A stretch of 64,000 bases of DNA, from contig JAKMXF010000166.1 in assembly GCA_024704765.1 (NCBI GenBank), positions 248,001 through 312,000 of the forward strand, read 5' to 3'. The translations under genes and the position numbers were made by a program. Within the stretch, counting starts at the first letter, position 1. Every line of letters begins with the position of its first letter. This stretch comes from Oopsacas minuta (lineage: Eukaryota; Porifera; Hexactinellida; Lyssacinosida; Leucopsacidae). Positions 1 to 10,291 of this stretch are shown piece by piece. The notes beneath the pieces were generated by a model. The model made no database searches. It saw only the letters and a list, made by a program, of their open reading frames with translations, and had not been told where the DNA came from.

Positions 1-51
1 TTAATTCTTGGTGTGTCCTTGTTGGTTACAGTTATGCTAAAGATTAGATGA
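1..51 (+). CDS. MATE-family transporter, 3' end only (cut by window edge)
   Basis: The first 51 bases read as LILGVSLLVTVMLKIR followed by TGA. This matches the last 16 residues of the complete MATE gene on the minus strand at 26190-27746 (LILGVFLLVAVMLKIR) at 14 of 16 positions, and the few bases after the stop (TGGATG) also match. It is therefore the C-terminal transmembrane tail of a paralogous MATE multidrug/toxin extrusion transporter whose body lies upstream of the window. The two paralogues are about 26 kb apart and in opposite orientation. Function is inferred from the paralogue only. Confidence 0.75.
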   Translation, partial: LILGVSLLVTVMLKIR

Positions 52-1620
52 TGGATGCTTAGAACTCACTATTGCTTGTTTCTTGCCTAGATATTTGTTC
101 CTTATTATATTCTGCTTATAAATTATTATGTTTACCCCATTAATCATTATACATCTCTCAATTATATACGAAATCTAGATTATTAAATCTCAATTGTTGT
201 CTGTTTGTTTGTCCGTTGTCAAGGAAAGGATTTACGATATGCAATTTTGAATTGTCGCATAACTATGTATTTATCGTGTTTATCAAATAAGTAAATAGAT
301 TTCAATAAAACTTCACTAAATATATCAAACATGCTGAATCCGATTTTCGCACTTTTGGATTAATCATATGTAAATTTATTGTGATTTTTATGAATATGAA
401 GTAAACAAATTAGCCATATTTTAATGTATATATACAGGCTTGCCCTCAACGGCTACAAAGGGGGTTGATCTTACAAAATAATTCAATAATATATATGCCA
501 TATACGTATATTTGTGAATTACATTGTTCTAAATTTAACTATATTATAATACTCAAAGGGAGCGTCAATTTGGAGAATAATGGCCACTGCGAGGCGCAAT
601 GTACCGAGTTCATCGTGGAGTGACGAGCCAAAGACCCGTACAAATAATGTGCCCATGATACAAATAACTTATACATATAGCTCAGCTATAGTACAATTTT
701 TTGTATTAGCTTTTCCATCTTAGGAAGGTCATTTTTTCGGATTAATGAAAGTCACCTTTTCGAACGAGGGTATGAGGTTTTGTATTACCAGAAAACTGTA
801 CTATATAGCTCAGCTATATATATAAGGAATCTCCCCATGATATAAGCTCTGCTAAAAGCACAACAGCCACCTGTCTATATACCCACCTATATCAGCGATA
901 ACTGCATAATCGAACAAACTAGATTTGTGATAATTGTATACTTAGATTTATACGTGACGAGTTATGTAAAGTTAATCCTGCCGTAGAATGATGAACTCTC
1001 ATTGAAGGTTTTTGCATACGGTATATTTTCTGAATACAGTAGAACTCGGATAAGGCGTACCCCTTCGGGGAACCAAAATTAGTAGGTAAATACGGTAATA
1101 ACCGAAGTACTACACTTATCCGAATATTCGTCATATACAATTAGTAGCAAATTAGAGTATTAGCTTAAAACTCTTGGGAAATAAGATTCTTGCAATAGGC
1201 CACTGCAATCATAACGGAAGAATAGCATAGACAAACACTGATTTTGCTAATAGGCGTTTCCACTGATCTTGTGTTCTAGCTAGGTACTACAAAATCAGCT
1301 TGAAATTTGAAAATTTGGATAAATATAGGCAAGAATCTTTCTGACAAAATAATTGCATGGCCTCACAACTTGTCATTGTACAGTAGAATATGGTTTATGT
1401 GTACTCAGCTTAGGACCAACTTTTGGTTAGTATTTAGTCGTACTATTCTCCAAAATTATGCACACTAATTACCATACAAACTGTACTCTATGTGACTATG
1501 TCCATGAAAAAATTGCTAATACACTGATAATGATGTCATGGTCATGGCCACTATACCAATAATGTCCTGTGGTCCCTTATCAATATGTGATCTTTGAAAT
1601 ATTCGATTTATTTTTATAAC
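52..1620. other. Intergenic, no supported gene
   Basis: AT-rich DNA between the MATE fragment and STT3A. Apart from a short foldback element at 676-820 no gene, RNA or clear repeat is seen. A minus-strand 73-codon frame at 919-1140 has no recognisable domain and is judged to be chance. Confidence 0.6.
676..820. repeat. Short foldback element / possible MITE
   Basis: TATAGCTCAGCTATAGTACA at 676-695 is matched in inverted orientation by TGTACTATATAGCTCAGCTA ending near 818. Each arm is itself nearly palindromic (TATAGCTCAGCTATA). The roughly 100-bp interior carries no ORF. The structure resembles a small non-autonomous inverted-repeat element; no target-site duplication was established. Confidence 0.4.
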
Positions 1621-1622
1621 AG
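1621..1622 (+). promoter_or_regulatory. Candidate splice acceptor just upstream of STT3A ATG
   Basis: A T/C-rich run (ATTTATTTTTATAACAG) ends in AG 8 nt before the ATG at 1631. It could be the 3' end of a 5'-UTR intron or a trans-splice acceptor. Several other genes in the window show the same arrangement. Confidence 0.35.
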
Positions 1623-1630
1623 CTAGTGAG

Positions 1631-3754
1631 ATGGATATACTGAGAGGGGCTACAGATAAACAGATTACTTTTGTCAAGTTACTAATCCTTACATTAGCAT
1701 CTCTTCTCGCATTCACAACCCGATTATTCTCAGTTCTAAGGTTTGAGAGTGTCATCCACGAATTCGATCCATACTTCAACTACCGTACAACTCAGTTCCT
1801 CGCTAAAGAAGGCTTCTATAACTTCCATAACTGGTTTGATGACAGAGCATGGTATCCATTGGGTAGGATTATTGGAGGTACAATATATCCTGGATTGATG
1901 ATGACGTCAGCTATGTTCTACCACATACTACACTATTTGAACATTACTATTGAGATACGTAATGTGTGTGTATTCCTTGCGCCTATTTTCTCGTCATTTA
2001 CTTGTATAGTCACCTACCATCTAACTAAGGAACTGAAAGGTCCTGGTGCAGGGCTAGTGGCTGCCTCAATGATTGCAATAGTACCTGGGTATATTAGTCG
2101 CTCAGTAGCTGGTTCATATGATAACGAGGGTATAGCTATATTCTGTATGTTGCTGACATACACGCTCTGGATCAAATCAGTAAAAACAGGTTCTATCTAC
2201 TGGTCAGTTATGTGTGCTCTTGCATACTTCTACATGGTGTCGTCATGGGGTGGGTATGTGTTCCTTATAAACCTTATTCCTATACACGTGCTAGTATTGA
2301 TGCTTACTGGGAGATTTTCGCATCGTATCTACATAGCTTATTCATCATTGTATATTATCGGTACTATTCTATCTATGCAGATTTCATTTGTTGGATTCCA
2401 GCCAGTACAGACAAGCGAGCATATGGGAGCTTTTGGTATATTCGGTTTGTGTCAGATTTATGCTTTTATCGAGTTTCTACGCTCTAAACTAAATCCACAA
2501 ATGTTTAATCACCTCTTCCGTATTCTACTAACTGTCGTACTAGCCGCTTTTGGATTCGTAGCTGTTGTTCTTCTCATAACCGGTAAGATAGCTCCATGGA
2601 CCGGTAGATTCTATTCCCTACTCGATCCCTCTTACGCTAAGAACAATATTCCAATCATAGCTAGCGTATCCGAGCATCAGCCCACCACCTGGTCTTCATT
2701 CTACTTCGATCTACAGATCCTTGTATTCCTATTTCCAGGAGGACTATACTTTTGTTTTGATAAACTAACAGATGAGAACATCTTCATTATCCTCTATGGG
2801 ATTACCAGTATATATTTTGCAGGAGTTATGGTTCGTTTAATGCTAGTACTAGCACCTGTTATGTGTATCGTGTCTGCTATAGGGGTATCATCTCTACTCA
2901 CTTCATTCACGAAGCATTGTGAAGCAGATGAGTCTAAATCTAAATCTAAGCCTAAGAATCAGGACTGGGAGCTGTTCAAGAAACAAGATGTATCTAAGTC
3001 AGCTTTATTTCTATTAGGTTTGATGTTACTGACATACTCATACCATTGTACGTGGGTGACGTCAGAGGCGTACTCCTCCCCCTCAATCGTGCTAGCGGCC
3101 CGACAGACAGACGGGTCTAAGATTATTTTTGATGATTTTAGAGAATCCTATTACTGGCTACGTCAGAACACAGCTCCTGATGCTAGGGTAATGTCCTGGT
3201 GGGATTACGGGTACCAGATAACCGCTATGGCTAATAGGACTATACTAGTGGATAACAATACTTGGAATAACACGCATATATCACGAGTAGGTCAGGCTAT
3301 GTCTTCAACAGAAGAGCATGCTTACGGGATTATGAGGGAGCTAGACGTGGATTATGTGCTTGTTATTTTTGGTGGATTAACTGGATATGCTTCTGATGAT
3401 ATTAACAAGTTCCTGTGGATGGTTAGGATCGGTGGAAGCACACCTGAAGGAGAACACATTAAAGAACCTGACTATTACACTCCACAGGGAGAGTTCAGAG
3501 TTGACAGAGAGGGTTCACCTGTGCTGCTGAACTGTTTGATGTATAAACTCTGTTACTATAGGTTTGGACAGGTTTATACTGAAGCTAACCAGCCTACTGG
3601 ATATGATCGTGTCAGGAATGTAGAGATAGGAAATAAGGACTTTGATCTGAAGGTGATGGAAGAGGCTTACACAAGCGAGCATTGGATTGTTAGAATTTAC
3701 AAAGTTAAGTCTCTACCAAATCTCGGAGACCCTCGCTTCCCTTCTGAAGAATAG
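1631..3754 (+). CDS. STT3A: Oligosaccharyltransferase catalytic subunit STT3A
   Basis: A 707-residue intact single-exon ORF, close to the usual length of animal STT3A (about 705). STT3 is the catalytic subunit of the ER oligosaccharyltransferase, which transfers the lipid-linked glycan to Asn in N-X-S/T sequons of nascent proteins. Visible family landmarks are the first luminal acidic motif [10 protein letters not shown] (D46), [14 protein letters not shown] (D164, E166), the [10 protein letters not shown] external-loop motif, a polytopic N-terminal half with many hydrophobic helices, and the invariant WWDYGYQ motif at 523-529 in the luminal C-terminal domain. NNTWNNTH near 540 holds the conserved acceptor-like Asn sites. 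The absence of a long C-terminal extension favours STT3A over STT3B. The Met at 1631 gives the short cytosolic N-terminus typical of the family. Confidence 0.97.
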   Translation: MDILRGATDKQITFVKLLILTLASLLAFTTRLFSVLRFESVIHEFDPYFNYRTTQFLAKEGFYNFHNWFDDRAWYPLGRIIGGTIYPGLMMTSAMFYHILHYLNITIEIRNVCVFLAPIFSSFTCIVTYHLTKELKGPGAGLVAASMIAIVPGYISRSVAGSYDNEGIAIFCMLLTYTLWIKSVKTGSIYWSVMCALAYFYMVSSWGGYVFLINLIPIHVLVLMLTGRFSHRIYIAYSSLYIIGTILSMQISFVGFQPVQTSEHMGAFGIFGLCQIYAFIEFLRSKLNPQMFNHLFRILLTVVLAAFGFVAVVLLITGKIAPWTGRFYSLLDPSYAKNNIPIIASVSEHQPTTWSSFYFDLQILVFLFPGGLYFCFDKLTDENIFIILYGITSIYFAGVMVRLMLVLAPVMCIVSAIGVSSLLTSFTKHCEADESKSKSKPKNQDWELFKKQDVSKSALFLLGLMLLTYSYHCTWVTSEAYSSPSIVLAARQTDGSKIIFDDFRESYYWLRQNTAPDARVMSWWDYGYQITAMANRTILVDNNTWNNTHISRVGQAMSSTEEHAYGIMRELDVDYVLVIFGGLTGYASDDINKFLWMVRIGGSTPEGEHIKEPDYYTPQGEFRVDREGSPVLLNCLMYKLCYYRFGQVYTEANQPTGYDRVRNVEIGNKDFDLKVMEEAYTSEHWIVRIYKVKSLPNLGDPRFPSEE

Positions 3755-3859
3755 ACAGCTTATTAGGAGAGAATTTGATATTTTGTTATCTAAATAGTTA
3801 GTGTGATTATTGCTAGGATTATTTGTATTAGTTAATAATGCAATGCTATTAGTTATAAT

Positions 3860-3982
3860 AAGGTGTTACATTTGAGATCGCTTAACCTTACGTAATGTAT
3901 ATTCCTGAAATTATACACCCCTATCCCTTGCACGCTATTGTCATACAACCCCTTATTAGTGTTACGTAATATTTGAACAATC
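3860..3982. repeat. Degenerate copy of the TTACGTAA-type MITE
   Basis: The segment begins near TTACATTTGAGATCGCTTAAC then CTTACGTAATG, and ends AGTGTTACGTAATATTTGAAC. Both ends match the termini of the well-preserved element at 41262-41415 (GTTCAAACGTTACGTAACGC in inverted orientation) with many substitutions, and the interiors share a C-rich ACACCCCTATCCCTT-like stretch. It looks like an old member of the same hAT-like family. Confidence 0.45.
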
Positions 3983-4211
3983 CATTATACTTATAGTCTT
4001 AAGTGATGTGAAATTTGAGAATTGATATTCCATTGCGTGAATTCACTATTGATTTTACAGTGTAACTTCCATACCCTGTTTTCTGCAAAATTTCCTGTTC
4101 GTGGAGGTGCATTTATATGGGACTAGGAATTCGCACTATTTATTTTACTCCGTTTCCCCATTTAGTGGAGGGTTCACCATATCTATGAACTTACAAAATA
4201 CATATTCTTAC

Positions 4212-4821
4212 CTAGTCCATATAGATTGAATGCTTTTGGTAATTGAGAACCCACTTCAATATATTGGTCATAAAATAGCAAGGAGTTTCCTACTGAAGAG
4301 TTGAATATAACTTCACCACTAGTAGCTCTCTCTACCGCAAACCAAAATACTTCATTTAATTCTGATGTTTCAATGTTATAATTTAAATATACCGGCTTGT
4401 TGGTAGGAGGGTTTGGTGCTGGTACAATACGAGTAGGAATCTCCCAGCGGTGATTGTTAGGATCGTATATCTTCACCCTTAAGCGATCAGCTGTTTCCAT
4501 ATAGATGTCTACTTGTAATGGTGTAATTGCTATCCCGTATTTCGCTGGGATAATATCTTTAGTGGTTAATACAAGGGTGTAACCATTTGAGGTTGTTTCC
4601 TTAGAAGAAACTTTGTAGATCGCAGGCTTGAATATTTTATGGTAACAATTCGGTCCCAGTCTACTCTGTGCCCAACAACAATTGTAGTTATGACAATCTT
4701 GTTCTGTCATATTTAACCAACCACAGTTTTGTAAGTTCTTCGCATTGTCGTCACAAATCTGAGCGTTTATCCCCCATACAGTGAGTAGAAATGCAGCTGT
4801 AAATAGAAGTCGCATTCTCAT
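4212..4821 (-). CDS. Trefoil + GH31 N-terminal domain exon (alpha-glucosidase-like), 3' part missing
   Basis: Starts MRMRLLFTAAFLLTVWGINA, a good signal peptide. A P-type trefoil domain follows (about residues 21-62, with the QDCHNYNCCW pattern), then a beta-rich domain matching the N-terminal galactose-mutarotase-like domain of GH31 enzymes such as acid alpha-glucosidase, maltase-glucoamylase and sucrase-isomaltase (KYGIAITPLQVDIY, DRLRVKIYDPNNHRWEIP, LYGLG). After LYGL+G the minus strand reads GTAAGA, a good splice donor, so the exon ends at 4212 in phase 1; reading through gives only nine more codons. The catalytic GH31 barrel (WxDMN) is absent. Only about 450 bp separate this exon from the 3' end of STT3A on the opposite strand, so either STT3A sits inside its intron or the gene is a truncated fragment. 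Confidence 0.75.
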
Positions 4822-5627
4822 TTTCTCCTAGAACACATTCAAAAGATAATAGTTTGTGGTGCAACTCATGTAGTGGTTCTCATTTTATTTTATTACTTTG
4901 TCATTTGAATTACGAAGGCCCTAATATTTAGGCCAATTTACATTGCCAAAATTGTTACCGTAAACTGGGGCTACTTTGGCCCACTGGGTTTGCTTTAGCC
5001 CAAATATTGAAATTTCCTTACGTATCGAATAGTTATTGTATTTGTATTCGAAATTGTCTACCAATATTTGAAAATTCGTTAAAAATTTGGTAAGTCATAT
5101 TCAAGTATAATACTGAATCTAATCTAGTTACTTTGAAACTTTGATATTTGGGTTAAAGCAAACCCAGTGGGCCAAAGTAGCCCCAGACTACGGTATGTAT
5201 AAACCATAACATAGTAGAAACGAAAAAGTTCATTTATGCAAATAATAAGTGGTCTATTTTTTGTAAATACATATTATAACGAGCCTGTTTACTCCTGTCT
5301 AGCTAGAATTCTACGTTTATTGCTAATCATTTTATTTGTTAAGCAAAAAATACGCTGCCTATTGGGAGTAATTTACCCCAGGTTGAGAATTACTGAATTA
5401 ATATATGAAATGGGACTGTATTAATTCAGATGGAAAACTTAAATACGCCCAGTATTCCCTTGTGATAATTATATAAGACATTTGATCCAGTAAGATATTG
5501 GATAGGTTTTCAAATACGTAATTGTAAGAATTATTTTATTGGAATTTTATTAACAGAATTTATTACTTATTAATTTTTACACAAATTCACTGTTCATAAA
5601 ATTTGCTACTAATATCATTTATTCATT
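4822..5627. other. Intergenic, contains one MITE
   Basis: Apart from the inverted-repeat element at 4956-5195 nothing is supported. A 62-codon plus-strand frame at 5236-5424 is Leu/Ile-rich with no domain signature and is likely chance. Confidence 0.6.
4956..5195. mobile_element. MITE with about 56-bp terminal inverted repeats
   Basis: The left end, from ACCGTAAACTGGGGCTACTT through GCCCACTGGGTTTGCTTTAG to CCCAAATATTGAAA, is matched in inverted orientation at the right end (GATATTTGGGTTAAAGCAAA, then CCCAGTGGGCCAAAGTAGCC, then CCAGACTACGGT). Only a handful of mismatches occur over about 56 bp. The interior of about 125 bp is AT-rich and non-coding. TA dinucleotides at both outer edges are consistent with a Tc1/mariner-type target-site duplication. 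High arm identity suggests a relatively young copy. Confidence 0.85.
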
Positions 5628-6638
5628 ATGAACTCTCTGGATGAATTTGATTCTAATTTGTTCACCAATAATTTAGACTTTCTCCTAAAGAGAACTGTAG
5701 ACAATTTGTTAACAAATATAGATCTTATTGAGTTCGATATTAATCTGGTTAAAGAAGTTATAAATGATCTGGTATTAGAATGCCAACAACTCTATACTAC
5801 ATTCGCGTTTGAATTTCATTTTTTGACAGGGAAAGAGAGTGCTTGGATTAACCAATTGACTGGTAATACTCAGATCCAAGAACAACATTTAGTACTAATT
5901 AATATGTATTTAGAATTGGTACCCGAATTCTGTGACCAATTTCCAAAACTGGTAATCCTGAATTCTTGTAGTGGGGATATTCTTCAATGTTGGTACTATC
6001 TCAAACAAAATATCCCAAATAAACAGCAACAAAGTATGGATTTAGATGTGCACCTAGACAGGCCAGTGTTGGATAGAGATTCTTGGTATTTGATAAGCTC
6101 TACGTGGTATAAAGCATGGTTGAAATACGTGTATACTACAGATACGGTATCCAATAGACAATCATTTCCTGTACCAATTGACAATAGAAGTCTACTACAA
6201 GGTATGTGTATTAAATCACATCTATGTCAAATGTTCCACTACCATTTAATCCCAGAGGAAAAATGGCAATATCTCATATCATGGTATGGTATAGCTACAA
6301 AGAGTATTCCTATTAGAAGGATAGCTGTTAGGATGAGTTTAATATCAACCCAACCAATTATTGAAATATATCCTATTCGCGTTAAATGCTCGATTCTGAA
6401 TACCGGAAGTTGGGAAATCATTAGAGCTAGTAGGATGGAGACAGTGTACGAATTGCTTGAGAGAGTAAAGTTAGCTTTAAAGATAGTTTGTAATAGAAAT
6501 AATTCTATTTCTATTTATAAAGTTACACTAAATGATATTGAATTATTAACTGATCTGGATCAACAGCTGGAAAATGCTAAATTCTTAGATGGACAAGAAG
6601 TTTTTGTACAATTGAGGAATGAACACAGAGTATTCTAG
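5628..6638 (+). CDS. DUSP-ubiquitin-like domain protein lacking a USP protease domain
   Basis: A 336-residue ORF. Residues about 1-145 are alpha-helical-looking and unrecognised. Residues about 150-245 match the DUSP domain of ubiquitin-specific proteases: WYLISSTWYKAWLKYV, then PVPIDNRSLL, a YHLIPEEKWQYLISWYG core and a PIRRIAV tail. Residues about 255-330 look like the following ubiquitin-like domain (YPIRVKCSILNTGSWEIIRA ... ETVYELLERVKLAL ... LDGQEVFVQL). The order DUSP-UBL is that of USP4/11/15 and USP32. No Cys-box or His-box follows: the ORF stops shortly after the UBL and the next gene is an unrelated transporter. It may be a regulatory or scaffold relative of USPs, or the catalytic part may have been lost. 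Single exon. Confidence 0.7.
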   Translation: MNSLDEFDSNLFTNNLDFLLKRTVDNLLTNIDLIEFDINLVKEVINDLVLECQQLYTTFAFEFHFLTGKESAWINQLTGNTQIQEQHLVLINMYLELVPEFCDQFPKLVILNSCSGDILQCWYYLKQNIPNKQQQSMDLDVHLDRPVLDRDSWYLISSTWYKAWLKYVYTTDTVSNRQSFPVPIDNRSLLQGMCIKSHLCQMFHYHLIPEEKWQYLISWYGIATKSIPIRRIAVRMSLISTQPIIEIYPIRVKCSILNTGSWEIIRASRMETVYELLERVKLALKIVCNRNNSISIYKVTLNDIELLTDLDQQLENAKFLDGQEVFVQLRNEHRVF

Positions 6639-7285
6639 ATATATCATACGTACAGTATGTTATTGTATACATTTCATATTTTAAACATTGTAATATTCAC
6701 TTTTCAAAATTATATATGCGATTTCAAACCACAAGATATATTTGGGAATACCACAATTCACACCATAAAATACCAAAATCTGACACGCGTGATGCTCAAA
6801 ACTCCCTACAGGATCTTAGGTGAGGTTCGAATTCACCCGAGAAATCTGGAAATTTATCATACTAATTTTCGGTATCTTATAAATAGTATGTACGTATATT
6901 AAAAATATGCTTTATATAAAGTCAGTAATTATGCAAAATTAATCTCTATTGTGTTTATTTTAATTTTGATAACAATACCACTATACTATAGGCTGTGTAA
7001 TGTATTGGAAAATATATATACAATACAATTGTATAAATACGTTTACTGAAAACTTTTTGGACATTTTGACCGCTATTAAGTCGAGGTGTCACAAGTCCTG
7101 TCAATACTGTAAAAGTAGATTTATTGTTCAAAGTTGGCAATTTTAATTTACTAAGCAATGAACTCTATAAATTCTCACTGAAATTTTCAATTTTTACATG
7201 CACACACAGTTTAGACTATTATATAGCTAAGTACCACATAGTTCACTATAGTACATAATAGCATTCACTAGATTTCCTAAATAAA
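6639..7285. other. Intergenic, nothing recognised
   Basis: AT-rich spacer between the DUSP-UBL gene and the SV2-like gene, presumably holding the 3' UTR of the former and the promoter of the latter. No repeat or RNA is recognised. Confidence 0.5.
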
Positions 7286-9918
7286 ATGGACAGTGATGAC
7301 GATCCTGACGAACATAACATTCTTCTGAGATACCAACCTGAGAAAGATTTGGATATTAATGGAGATGGACAGATTGATTATACAACTGTCATCCCGAAAG
7401 AGCAAAACATGGGTACTAACAATGACGTATCTGATTATGAAACAGAAATAACAACTTCCGAAGTGAAATCAATCAATGATAAACTAGCTGACAAATATGA
7501 GGCTGCCTTGCAAACCACCGGATTCGGACCATTCTCTGTTTATCTGTTGATATTCTGTGGTATTACTCTCATGGCTGATACTACAGAGATTCTGTGTGTT
7601 TCATTTGTTATGCCCTCTGCAGAGAGAGACCTGTGTCTCACAGACTGGATGAAAGGACTGATAGGGTCAATCATTTTTGTAGGTAATGTTCTGCTAAGAC
7701 TAAATACTCTCTTCATAGCAAAGCTCAAGGGAAATAATACGAGATAACGGAAGTTGAATGTACATGCAACCAAATTTGACGAATTTTTAATTTATCTGTA
7801 TTTAACAAATTGCAGCAACTTTCCATTAATTTCTCACTTGTACTTGTACTTTTATTATATAGGAATGCTGATAGGAGGTTATACATGGGGATCTCTTGCA
7901 GATCAAATAGGTCGTAGATCATGTCTCTTCCTCTCTATTACTATGAACGGAATTTTCGGACTGGCATCTGCTTTTGTAACTCACTCAATAACTTTTTGTA
8001 TCTTACGTTTCTTGAGTGGAGTGGGAGTGGGTGCTTCACTCCCTGTAGTATTCTCTTATTACTCTGAATTTCTAACACAGAAAGTTAGAGGAAGACTTAT
8101 ATCCGTACTGTCTGTATTCTGGATGTGTGGACAGATTACTACTAGTGTATTTGCTATAGCAGTCATACCAAGGGTTAGTTATATGCAGATTTAGTGAGTC
8201 ATACTATTCTACATTAAATATTCCGCCCAAATTCATTTCAACTCCCACATAGTTCGACATAAATATGTTTTATTATTGTTCAACTACGTATTGTGTTATT
8301 TATCTGTCAAATTAATGACAGAAGTCACAACCGTTTTCCTTCGTCTAGCATGACGCGTTCTACCTTCAAATTTTCTAAAGATTGATGACTCAATTCCGTA
8401 TATAATATCATGCTATTAGTATTGTTATTAACAACTATTGAAACATTATTATTATTTTAGGATATCAACATTCATATTGGAAGTTACGCTATTAACAGTT
8501 GGCGTATATTTGTGTGTCTATGCACGATACCAGCTTTCACATCTTCTGTCCTATCGCTGCTAATGCCAGAAAGTCCTCGTTATCTTCTCGTAAAAGGCAA
8601 GAGAGAGAAATCACTCGAAATATTGCGATTAATTTACCGAATAAATAAATTCAAAGGTAGAGATACGACCTATCCAGTTGCTATAGATTCTCTTTTCAAA
8701 GTTAATCTAAATACTGAACCTAAAGGATCAAGCAATCCGTTACGCCTGATTAAACTCGCTCTTATTAAGATATTCCTTGTATTAAAAGCTACTATACATC
8801 TATTCAGTAGAGGTTTATGGATACGTACAACCGTATTAATTGTTGTAGTATTTATGATGTCATTCTCTACTTATGGCATTACCTTATGGTTCCCTGAATA
8901 TGTTAAGAAATTACAGCAGAATTCTTTGGAGAATACACATTGTCATAATGTTACAGGAATTAAGCCTAGCCCTACTGGCGTTTATGTAAATATGCATTTC
9001 CGTGACTGTAAACTCGATCCCAATTTCTATAATTCTCCTTCATTTATTGGATGTTCTTTTGATAATGTTTATATTCAAAATGGCAACTTCAGCAAGCTGA
9101 GTTTGTTTAACGTGACTCTCTCTAGTGTTCAATTCAAAAACGTTAGTTTTAACAATCTACAAATACGAAATTCTAATTTAGAAAGTACAACCTTTCACTC
9201 TGCTAATGTAACGAATTTCACATTCTATCAAGTTGAATCCGAAAGGTTGATATTAAGAAATTCTCGTATTTATACCGGCTCAATACTATCTTCATATATG
9301 GACAGATTAGATTTATATACTTCTAGAATATCTAAGCTTAAAATTAAGAAAAGTACGATATTGGATATTCAATTGGATGTTGATAACAATTATAATTCAA
9401 CAGCTATAAACTCTACACTGGCTTACAGCAGAGATCCTTGTCCTATTAACTTCAATGAGAATTATGACTCTACCAAACTATTTTTGGAATCTCTTTTTTT
9501 TGCGTTGGCGAATTTACCAGGAAACTTGTTGACAGTCTTACTAATTGACTACATCCCACGTAAATGGATTATGAGTGTTGTTTTATTGTTATCTGGGATA
9601 AGCGTGTTTACTCTATGGCAAGTCCCTACTGAGACTGTATCTGTTATTTTACTATGTTTATTCAATGGGATTAACGTAATCTCATGGAATGTTTTTAATG
9701 TTTTAACTGCTGAAGTTTACCCTACAGTTGTTCGATCTACTGCTTCAGGTTTTCTGAGTGCGATAAACCGAATTGGTGCTATAGTCGGTGTTAATCTATT
9801 TGCTGTTTTTATTGACCTTAACCCAGCTGTTCCTATATTGATTGTAGCTGGTATGCTAGGTATATCAGGCTTGTTAGCTTTGCTACTGCCAAGAGTTGAA
9901 AAGCAAAGTTTAAAATAA
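7286..9918 (+). CDS. SV2-like major facilitator transporter (three exons)
   Basis: Coding exons 7286-7682, 7863-8173 and 8461-9918 join in frame to 721 codons. Intron 1 is 180 bp (GTAATG...AG, phase 1) and intron 2 is 287 bp (GTTAGT...AG, phase 0). The spliced protein matches synaptic vesicle glycoprotein 2 along its length: acidic cytosolic N-terminus, first helix near GFGPFSVYLLIF, MFS motif A (GSLADQIGRRS), GVGVGASLPVVFSYYSEF, the NSWRIF and LLMPESPRYLL segments after TM6, a large luminal loop between TM7 and TM8 (about 380-562), then a C-terminal six-helix bundle with NVFNVLTAEVYPTVVRSTA. The luminal loop holds degenerate pentapeptide repeats (FIGCSF, VQFKNVSF, LQIRNSNL, LESTTF), the SV2 signature, and several N-glycosylation sequons. 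SV2 proteins are vesicular MFS-fold glycoproteins; the transported substrate here is unknown. Confidence 0.92.
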
Positions 9919-10110
9919 TTAATACAGATGATACAGACGTTTATTTTGCATGTTTGTCTTATGGGAACAATCTATTTAGAGTATTTCAAAGTATCTACGT
10001 TTTGTGTCCCATATTTATTGTCTGGATATGACAATTTTGTATTTGATTACGAATACTGATATTTAGTATATTATGTCTCCCAACATTTTCTTTAATTCAT
10101 AAGTAAACGC

Positions 10111-10291
10111 CATACTTGCCAACAATAGTCAAGCAAAAAGCGAGACGAAAGGTTCTTTTTAGCGGGAAATGCCGGGATGTAGAATATTTACACTAGACTG
10201 GGCTACGAAAACGATTAAGATTTTTGGGAAGTTTTGGCTGGACATTAAGCTTCAAAACATATCAGAAATGGCGGGAAAGTTAGCAAGTATG
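10111..10291. mobile_element. Short TIR element (MITE-like)
   Basis: CATACTTGCCAAC at the left end is matched by GTTAGCAAGTATG at the right end (12 of 13 bp in inverted orientation). The 180-bp body is non-coding and contains GGCGGGAAA/TAGCGGGAAATG-like motifs near both ends. No clear target-site duplication was established. Confidence 0.55.

Noticed and set aside
919-1140. 73-codon minus-strand ORF
   Set aside because: No domain, no splice context and atypical composition; probably chance.
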